Source of the DNA: Williamsia maris
Lineage (GTDB): Bacteria > Actinomycetota > Actinomycetes > Mycobacteriales > Mycobacteriaceae
Direction of reading: 5' to 3'
DNA length: 64,000 nucleotides
Assembly (NCBI RefSeq): GCF_024171815.1
Contig: NZ_JAMTCJ010000002.1
Coordinates: 930,001-994,000 of the forward strand
Of the stretch, positions 58,094 through 64,000 are shown piece by piece. How positions within the stretch are numbered: position 1 is the first letter of the stretch; the number at the start of each line of letters is the position of its first letter. The notes beneath the pieces are model-generated. The model searched no databases. It was given only the letters and a program-made list of their open reading frames with translations, and was not told the DNA's origin. Position numbers and translations under genes: made by a program.

Positions 58094-58879
58094 CTAGTGC
58101 CCGCTGAAGTCGATCTGCGCGGCGGCGTTGCCCAGCGCGGTCACCATGCCGGTGCCCAGCGGCCCGAGGTGGTCGAACAGGGTCGCGGTGCCGACCGCGA
58201 TCCCGTCGGAGGTGATGTGGGTGTCGGCGGTCAGGCCGATCCGCTCACCGGCGGGCAAGCGCGAGATGGCAACGGTCAGATCGCAGTTGATGTAACCGAT
58301 CCCGTCCGAGCCCCAGTTGGTCACGAGGCTGGTGGCCTCGGCGGCCATCACGAGTTGTACGAACGGTGTGTTCTCCGTGTCGAGGACGGCAGGGATGCTC
58401 TTCGCCCACAACTGCTTCCGGCTGCCGTTCTGGTGATCACCCATCGTCTGGGTCCACCCGGCGTCGGTGCTGCCGTACCAGCGGCGGTGGCCCTCGGTCT
58501 CCGGCGGGTCGAACGGGTGCTCGGAGTGCCATTCCTGTCCGGGAGGTGCGGTCGCGCGACGCAACTGCACCAGTGTCGCCTGCGCGACGACCGTCTCGCC
58601 CTGGCAGACGTTCGCCTCGCTGATGTGGATGCGGCGTCCGGCCCGGACCGCGCGCGTGCGGACCTCGAGGGGGGCGTTGCGGGCGGCCTTGAACAGATCG
58701 ATCGTGATGCGCGCGGGCACGAAGTCGTCGAGTCCGAAGTCGTGCTCGAGAGACCGCGCCACCGCCGCGCACACCGCGGGACCGTTGAGCATGTCCGGCG
58801 CCCAGCGCCCGAGGGCATATTTCGACGGCAGGTAGTGCCCGTCGTCGTCGATGGTGAAGAAGTAGGGGATCGCCGTCAC
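58094..58879 (-). CDS. Acyl-CoA thioesterase-like double-hotdog protein
   Basis: The 261-aa protein resembles TesB-like acyl-CoA thioesterases, with two hotdog repeats. The first contains YALGRWAPDMLNGPAVCAAVAR and ARITIDLFKAA; the second VMAAEATSLVTNWG and YINCDLTVAISRLP. The catalytic residues of TesB are not clear by eye, so thioesterase activity is inferred from fold only. GTG 58879 was chosen because it lies 4 nt after the stop of the upstream MFS gene and has AGGATGAG just before it; a longer frame would overlap that gene. Confidence 0.78.
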   Translation of the reverse strand: MTAIPYFFTIDDDGHYLPSKYALGRWAPDMLNGPAVCAAVARSLEHDFGLDDFVPARITIDLFKAARNAPLEVRTRAVRAGRRIHISEANVCQGETVVAQATLVQLRRATAPPGQEWHSEHPFDPPETEGHRRWYGSTDAGWTQTMGDHQNGSRKQLWAKSIPAVLDTENTPFVQLVMAAEATSLVTNWGSDGIGYINCDLTVAISRLPAGERIGLTADTHITSDGIAVGTATLFDHLGPLGTGMVTALGNAAAQIDFSGH

Positions 58880-58883
58880 CGGC

Positions 58884-60161
58884 TCATCCTGTCCTAACCG
58901 ATTCGTCGGCCGTCTCACGGACCCGGTACTGGGTCAGCACGGCCACCAGCGACGCGATCGCCAGCACCACGCCGAAGGCGAACAGCACCGGATAGGTGAG
59001 CGCGGGAACCGCATCGTGCACGAGGGCGAGGACGACCGGTGCGGCGAAGCCCAGGTAGGTCAGTGAGTAGAAGACCGCGGTCAGACCGGCCAGATCCGCG
59101 GGCTCGGCGATGCGACCGACCTCGGCCAGACCCGCGACGAGGGCCATGCCGTATCCGCAGCCGAGAACGGCACCGGTGACGAGGGTGAGCCAGGGGTTGA
59201 GCACGGTCGACGCCCAGGCGCCCATCGCCATGCCGACGATCAGCAGACCGAGCGCGGTCACCGAGCTGCGCGCCCGGTCGGGGCGGTCGATGCGTCGGGC
59301 GACCGACTGGACGCCGAATCCTGCGCTCAGCGTGACCAGGGTGACCAGGGCGGCGTAGGCGATCTGCAGGTCGCCGACCTTCTGGGCCATCAGGGTGGGC
59401 AGCACGGCGTAGGCGGCCGCGGCGGCACCGAACACCCACGGCGCGACCGGGATGACGACCCGGATGAACCGGCGATGACCGGCGGCGGTGATCGTGAGGT
59501 CCTCACGCAACGACCGCGGCGCGGTGCTGGGGTCCACCGTCTCCGGCGGCCGCATGACCCAGATCGCACCGATGGCGCAGAGGGCGACGTTGACGAGGTA
59601 GGCGAGGGAATCGGGGAGCGGCGCCCACTGCGCGAGGACACCGGCGGCTGCGGCCCCGATACCGAATCCGGCGGTCAGGCTCATCGCGGCGCGGCGGGCA
59701 CCACGCGTCGCCGACCCGGCCGCCTCGAACGGCGGGCCGGACAGCTCCTTGATCCAGCTGCTGCCGACCGCCATGGCGAGCCCGAGCGCGACACCACTGC
59801 AGATACGGCCGATGACCAGCAGTGACACGTGATCGGCGCCGACCGCCAGGATGATCGAACCGATCGCGGCGATGATCGGCGCCGGACGCATCAGCGGTGC
59901 GCGACCGAACCGGTCGGACAACGGACCGCCGATCATCAGCGCGGGGACGATGCCGACGACGTAGGCGAACAGCAGGGCGTCGACCACCGGACCGGACAGG
60001 CCGTGGCTGTTCTTGTACATGACCAGCAGCGGGGTGAACTCGTTCCCGCCCCAGGCGATGGCGAAGATCGCTGCGCCTACGCCCCACCACTGTCCGCGAC
60101 GCGTCGGACCGGTGGTGGTCCGTTCGGTGGGGACTGAGGAGGTGGCGGACACGTCCCCCAT
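58884..60161 (-). CDS. MFS transporter
   Basis: The 425-aa protein has about 12 hydrophobic helices in two halves. The motif-A loop reads GGPLSDRFGRAPLM (about aa 78-91), and motif C-like glycines lie in the fifth helix. The N-terminal 22 residues are polar and Thr-rich. It is of the sugar/drug-transporter-like type; the substrate is unknown. It is first in a likely operon with the thioesterase-like and hydrolase genes, which could mean export or uptake of a compound those enzymes handle, but nothing in the sequence names it. Confidence 0.88.
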   Translation of the reverse strand: MGDVSATSSVPTERTTTGPTRRGQWWGVGAAIFAIAWGGNEFTPLLVMYKNSHGLSGPVVDALLFAYVVGIVPALMIGGPLSDRFGRAPLMRPAPIIAAIGSIILAVGADHVSLLVIGRICSGVALGLAMAVGSSWIKELSGPPFEAAGSATRGARRAAMSLTAGFGIGAAAAGVLAQWAPLPDSLAYLVNVALCAIGAIWVMRPPETVDPSTAPRSLREDLTITAAGHRRFIRVVIPVAPWVFGAAAAAYAVLPTLMAQKVGDLQIAYAALVTLVTLSAGFGVQSVARRIDRPDRARSSVTALGLLIVGMAMGAWASTVLNPWLTLVTGAVLGCGYGMALVAGLAEVGRIAEPADLAGLTAVFYSLTYLGFAAPVVLALVHDAVPALTYPVLFAFGVVLAIASLVAVLTQYRVRETADESVRTG

Positions 60162-60200
60162 CCAATCCCGCGCCTGTGCGCGAGTGCAAAACGGTCGGCC

Positions 60201-60758
60201 TCAGCGGATGAGGCGAAGGCCGTCCATCGTGAGCGACCCGTCGGGCGCGGGGAGACCGGCTGCGAGCGACACGGCGGCGGTCTGCAGATCCGGCCCGTTG
60301 CACAACCCGTCGAACGTCAGCGTCGCCGGCGCATCGGACTCGCCGTTCTGTCGATGCACCACCGCGGCCCCCAGCAGGGCGAGCGACCCGGCGCGGTCAC
60401 CGGCCGTCCAGAGCGCGTCGGCGGTCGCGAGGTAGAGCGCGACGGCGGGATCGGTCTTGTGGAGTTGCACGAGGGCCCAGGCGTAGCGCTTGGCGGCGTC
60501 GACGGTGTCGGCCTCACCGGGGCCGTGGGTGCGGCGGTACTTGCCGTACAGCTCGCGGCAGAGCGGCTCGGAGTCCGACCACAACTCCAGGTGGCACATG
60601 CAGCGGACCGAGTCGTGCAGGTTGGAGAGGTACATCAACGAGTACGGCCCGTCGCGTCGCGAACGGATCTCGCGCAGAACGGAGAACTCGGCGAGCGCGT
60701 GGGTCCACTCACCCGCCGCGAGCAGCGCCGCCGCCTCGTCCTGCAGCTCATCGATCAC
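60201..60758 (-). CDS. Conserved hypothetical protein, helical repeat (TPR-like)
   Basis: I do not recognise a named family. The 185-aa protein is soluble and largely helical, with Ala- and Leu-rich stretches spaced like tetratricopeptide repeats (EAAALLAAGEWTHALAEFSVL, then SDSEPLCRELYGKYRRTHG, then DAAKRYAWALVQLHKTDPAVALYLATADALW). There is no signal or membrane segment. It is 61 bp from the YibE/F gene, which diverges from it. Confidence 0.72.
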   Translation of the reverse strand: MIDELQDEAAALLAAGEWTHALAEFSVLREIRSRRDGPYSLMYLSNLHDSVRCMCHLELWSDSEPLCRELYGKYRRTHGPGEADTVDAAKRYAWALVQLHKTDPAVALYLATADALWTAGDRAGSLALLGAAVVHRQNGESDAPATLTFDGLCNGPDLQTAAVSLAAGLPAPDGSLTMDGLRLIR

Positions 60759-60819
60759 CGCTCCATGATGACCCTCCGCACACCGTTCGGGTCGGTGTTT
60801 GCCGCATAGAGTGTGCCGG

Positions 60820-62298
60820 GTGAGCGAGCCTGACGATCCGCGCGACGACCACCCGCACGCTCCCCCCTCAGGGCACGGTCACACGCACAGTCCGTCGGCG
60901 ATCGCCGTGCACATGCAACCCACGGTCGCCCGCGTCGTGGTCGGACTGATCATCGCAGCCGCGGTGGCCGTCGTCGTCGGCGCGATCGTGCTGTGGCCGT
61001 CGCACCGCCAGCACGAGGTGCCCGTGCAGTTCCAGTCGTCGGCCCCCGACGGCCGTCTGGCCACCGCGACCGGGACGGTGATCGCGCAGACCCGGTCGGC
61101 GTGCCTCAACCGGCAGGCGGGAACCGTGTTCGGCGGCGCCGCGCAGGTCACACCGACCGACGACGGGCCGTGCATCCAGAGCACCGTCCGCATCACCTCC
61201 GGCAAGGACACCGACGCCAACACCCTCGTCGAGGTGCCCACCAACCGCGCGCAGTCGGGGACAGCGCCGGGCACGGTGGCCCAGAACTTCACACCGTCCC
61301 AACTCGACCAGGTCCAACCCGGTCAACCGTCGCTGGGTCTCGGCGACAAGATCCGACTCGTCGTGTCGCCGGGGTCCGACGGGGCTGCGTCGTACGCGTT
61401 CTACGACTACAGCCGCGGGACGTCGACCATCATCTGGGCGTTGCTGTTCGTCGCGGCCATCGTCCTGGTGGCGGCGTGGCGCGGCCTGCGGTCGGTGATC
61501 GGTCTCGTCATCGCGTTCGTCGTGCTGCTCGGGTTCACCCTGCCCGCGATCCTCGACGGCAAATCGCCGGTGGCGGTGGCCATCACGTCGTCGGCGGCGA
61601 TCCTGCTGATCGTCATCTACCTGGCGCACGGGGTGAGTCTGCGGACGAGCGCCGCGCTGTTGGGGACCTTGGCGTCGCTCGGGGTCGCGGCGGTGCTGTC
61701 GTATCTCTCGGTGGAGACGATGCACATCACCGGGCTGTCCGGCGAGCAGACCACGAACCTGCAGGTGTATCAGAACGGCATCTCCACCAACGGGATCCTG
61801 TTGGCGGGCTTCATCATCGGTGCACTCGGTGTCCTCAACGACGTCACCATCACCCAGGCGTCGGCGGTGTTCGAACTCGCGGGCGGCGGACGCACCCGGC
61901 GGGCGTCGTTCGCGGCCGCGATGCGCGTGGGTCGCGACCACATCGCCAGCACCGTCTACACGCTCGTCTTCGCCTACGCGGGCAGCGCGCTCCCGTTGCT
62001 GCTCTTGTTCTCCGTCGCCGGGCAGTCGTTCTCGAATCTCGCGACCACCGACACCGTCGCGGTCGAACTCGCCCGGTCGTTCGTCGGCGGCATCGCGATC
62101 GCGTTGTCGGTGCCGCTCACCACGGCCATCGCGGTCGCGCTGGTGCACCGGCACGAACGACCGGACGGCAAGCGCGGACACCGGCCGGTGCCCCCGCCGA
62201 CCCCGCCGAGGTCCCAACCACCGAGGTCCCAGCCGCCGAGACCGGCGGAACCGCAGGCCCCCGCGGCCCGTCGATCACGGCACTCGCTACCCGATTGA
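60820..62298 (+). CDS. YibE/F-family integral membrane protein
   Basis: The 492-aa protein starts with a His-rich cytoplasmic tail (DDHPHAPPSGHGHTHS, about aa 7-25), has one helix (about 40-60), an extracytoplasmic domain with two Cys (CLNRQAG and CIQSTV) up to about aa 195, then about seven helices typical of YibE/F (LGALGVLNDVTITQAS, FAYAGSALPLLLLF). The tail is Pro-rich. The function of the family is not established. The His-rich start could bind metal; that is speculation. GTG 60820 is preferred; GTG 60811 is possible. Its last 12 bp overlap the convergent diguanylate cyclase gene. Confidence 0.85.
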   Translation: MSEPDDPRDDHPHAPPSGHGHTHSPSAIAVHMQPTVARVVVGLIIAAAVAVVVGAIVLWPSHRQHEVPVQFQSSAPDGRLATATGTVIAQTRSACLNRQAGTVFGGAAQVTPTDDGPCIQSTVRITSGKDTDANTLVEVPTNRAQSGTAPGTVAQNFTPSQLDQVQPGQPSLGLGDKIRLVVSPGSDGAASYAFYDYSRGTSTIIWALLFVAAIVLVAAWRGLRSVIGLVIAFVVLLGFTLPAILDGKSPVAVAITSSAAILLIVIYLAHGVSLRTSAALLGTLASLGVAAVLSYLSVETMHITGLSGEQTTNLQVYQNGISTNGILLAGFIIGALGVLNDVTITQASAVFELAGGGRTRRASFAAAMRVGRDHIASTVYTLVFAYAGSALPLLLLFSVAGQSFSNLATTDTVAVELARSFVGGIAIALSVPLTTAIAVALVHRHERPDGKRGHRPVPPPTPPRSQPPRSQPPRPAEPQAPAARRSRHSLPD

Positions 62299-63948
62299 CC
62301 GCATCCTGATGCGCATGCGTTCGCGGAGACCGGGCACGTAGAACTGGGTTCTGCCGCGGCCCTCGGTCTTGGCCGCGTACATCGCGATGTCGGCGTCGCG
62401 CAGGATGTCGTCGGCGGTGCGGATGTCGCGCTCACCGATCAGCGCCACCCCGATGCTGGCGCCGATGTCGACCAGTTCCCCGTCGACGACGAACGGCTTG
62501 CGCAGGGTGCGGTGCAACTCGTCGGCCAGTTGCTCGATGGCCGCGCGGTCGGGGCGGTCGAACACGATGGCGACGAACTCGTCGCCACCGACACGACCGA
62601 TCAGGTCGGAACCCGACACCAGCGATTTGAGTCGGCGCGCGGCGACCTGCAGGACGCGATCGCCCGCGCTGTGGCCGAGGGAGTCGTTGATGAGCTTCAG
62701 TCGGTCGAGGTCGATGAACAGCGCCGCGACCGACCCCGTGCGTGGGATGGCCGCGAGGGCCTCACCGAGATGGGAGACCACCGAGCCACGGTTGGGCAGT
62801 TCGGTCAACGAGTCGTGTGTGGCCGCGAACTCGAGGTCGGCCCGGATGGTCTGCTGCTCGGAGATGTCGGTGAACGAACAGACCGCCGACGAGGTGGACG
62901 GCGAACCCGGATCCATCAGCCGGACGCTCGTCGAGATCCAGACGCGACGCCCCGACGGCAGGTCCACGCCCAGCACCACACCGGCGAGCGGGATCCCGGT
63001 TGTCATCACCTGACAGATGGGGTGCTGATCGTCGGCCAGTGCGTGACCCTCGTGGTCGAAGACCTCGAAGTCGAGGAATCTCGTCGCGTCGTCGCCGGTC
63101 CCGACCGGCAGGTCCACGCCGGTGATGGCCTTCGCCGCGGGGTTCGCGGTGGTCACCCGGCCCCCGCGATCGACGACGATGATGCCCTCGGCGATCGAGT
63201 CGACGACGGTGCGGAAGTAGCGTTCGGCCTGCTGCAGCGCGGTCTTGTCCGAGCAGATCACCACGTATCCGTCGTCGACGGCGGTCACGGCGACCGAGAT
63301 GGCCAGCTCACGCCCGTCGGCGGCGCGATGGATCTGCGTGGCGGTGCCGCCGGCGGCGACGATCGCACTCGCATCGAATCCGACTCCGAGCGCGTCGCCG
63401 ATCGGGGCGCCGATGACCTCCACGATCGGCCGTCGGTAGATGGCCGCGGCAGCGGCGTTCCAGCTCGCGATCCGACCGTCGTCGGAGACCGCGATGACGG
63501 CGTCGGTGACGTGGTCGACGACCGCCTCCTGATACCGGAGGGCATCGCGGACCGCCACCCGCGCGGCGACATCCCGCAGGATCACGAGGTAGGCGGGCCG
63601 GTCGTCCCAGGTGACGCGGATCGACGTCGCCTCGACATCGATCGTCGTGCCGTCCACCCGCACCATCGTGGCCTCGGACGGCTCCGAGGAATCGCCCTGC
63701 TGCGCCAGCGCCGCGATCCGTTCGAGCATGGAGCCCACCGAGTCCGGATGGACGAAGTCGGTGATCGGTCGGCCGATGATCTCGCTGTCGGCGGCCGCGC
63801 CTGCCCACGCGACGCCCGCGGTGTTGATCGCGACGACGATGCCGTCGGAGTGCACGCAGACCGCATCGGGGTAGTCGACGAGACGCCCGTAGGACCGGTC
63901 GGTGATCGAGGAGAGATCGGCGACCTCGCGTTCGCGTTCCGCGTCCAT
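62287..63948 (-). CDS. PAS-domain diguanylate cyclase (GGDEF)
   Basis: The 553-aa protein has about three PAS sensor domains (about aa 25-130, 140-250 and 258-372) and a C-terminal GGDEF domain (about 380-545) that makes cyclic di-GMP from GTP. The active-site motif GGDEF is intact (62577-62591), with the DLDRLKLINDSLGHSAGD substrate-binding segment before it. The inhibitory I-site, RxxD five residues before GGDEF, is not conserved (SGSD), so product inhibition at that site is unlikely. No membrane segments are seen, so it is a cytoplasmic sensor. An in-frame stop 9 nt upstream of the ATG confirms the start is inside the window. Confidence 0.93.
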   Translation of the reverse strand: MDAEREREVADLSSITDRSYGRLVDYPDAVCVHSDGIVVAINTAGVAWAGAAADSEIIGRPITDFVHPDSVGSMLERIAALAQQGDSSEPSEATMVRVDGTTIDVEATSIRVTWDDRPAYLVILRDVAARVAVRDALRYQEAVVDHVTDAVIAVSDDGRIASWNAAAAAIYRRPIVEVIGAPIGDALGVGFDASAIVAAGGTATQIHRAADGRELAISVAVTAVDDGYVVICSDKTALQQAERYFRTVVDSIAEGIIVVDRGGRVTTANPAAKAITGVDLPVGTGDDATRFLDFEVFDHEGHALADDQHPICQVMTTGIPLAGVVLGVDLPSGRRVWISTSVRLMDPGSPSTSSAVCSFTDISEQQTIRADLEFAATHDSLTELPNRGSVVSHLGEALAAIPRTGSVAALFIDLDRLKLINDSLGHSAGDRVLQVAARRLKSLVSGSDLIGRVGGDEFVAIVFDRPDRAAIEQLADELHRTLRKPFVVDGELVDIGASIGVALIGERDIRTADDILRDADIAMYAAKTEGRGRTQFYVPGLRERMRIRMRSIG

Positions 63949-64000
63949 TCGACGACCTCAGTCCGTTCGGGCACCGGATCCGGCGCGATTCCGATGTCGA

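Noticed and set aside
58884-60161. MFS transporter as the siderophore exporter
   Set aside because: It is more than 30 kb from the NRPS, has no iron box and sits in an operon with a thioesterase-like gene. The ABC gene at the left edge is the better candidate.
1-64000. tRNA, rRNA or CRISPR features
   Set aside because: No cloverleaf-like, rRNA-like or regularly spaced repeat sequence was found by reading. A tRNAscan or Infernal run was not possible.

Overview
The window comes from a high-GC actinomycete of the mycolic-acid group (Mycobacteriales), most likely Gordonia or a close relative. This is inferred from strong G/C codon bias, frequent GTG starts, IdeR/DmdR-type iron boxes, a GlfT2-like galactofuranosyltransferase, a FadE5-type acyl-CoA dehydrogenase, a WS/DGAT wax-ester synthase, a DUF222-HNH (13E12-type) protein, and a gene order at about 34-41 kb that resembles the M. 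tuberculosis Rv0535-Rv0541 region.

Region 1 (1-27.7 kb) is an iron-controlled siderophore locus. It holds the 3' end of an ABC exporter, one giant six-module NRPS (7693 aa), a strong terminator, a convergent Fe-siderophore-binding lipoprotein, and a divergent two-gene operon of aspartate 1-decarboxylase (panD) overlapping an ornithine-type N-hydroxylase. Binding-pocket residues read from the six A domains predict formyl/hydroxy-Orn, beta-Ala, hydroxy-Orn, Thr, hydroxy-Orn and Gly. E domains follow modules 1, 3 and 4. The first five residues and their stereochemistry match the known exochelin MS pentapeptide of mycobacteria. The panD gene would supply the beta-alanine and the N-hydroxylase the hydroxy-ornithine. 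Iron boxes lie in front of the NRPS, the binding protein and panD. The two condensation domains expected to form the internal hydroxamates (modules 3 and 5) both lack the second, catalytic His of HHxxxDG.

Region 2 (27.7-34.3 kb) has the GlfT2-like transferase, a polysaccharide deacetylase-family protein, a NIPSNAP protein, an unrecognised protein, a DUF222-HNH protein, and an unusual protein ending in a GyrA-tail-like domain.

Region 3 (34.3-41.5 kb) is a conserved envelope/housekeeping block: MTA phosphorylase and a sugar epimerase, a membrane protein-response regulator-histidine kinase operon with 4-nt overlaps, and a divergent GT2-DUF2064-methyltransferase operon, also with 4-nt overlaps.

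Region 4 (41.5-64 kb) is mixed metabolism and regulation: an SDR, three alpha/beta hydrolases, an MDR oxidoreductase with a LysR-like operator, a TetR-LysR operon divergent from a SnoaL-like/NmrA-like pair, FadE5, an endonuclease IV-like protein, WS/DGAT, a PAP2 membrane protein, a DMT transporter-like protein, an ATP-grasp ligase next to an arginase-fold protein, a thioesterase-MFS pair, a YibE/F membrane protein and a PAS-GGDEF diguanylate cyclase. I saw no rRNA, tRNA, CRISPR array or complete insertion sequence.
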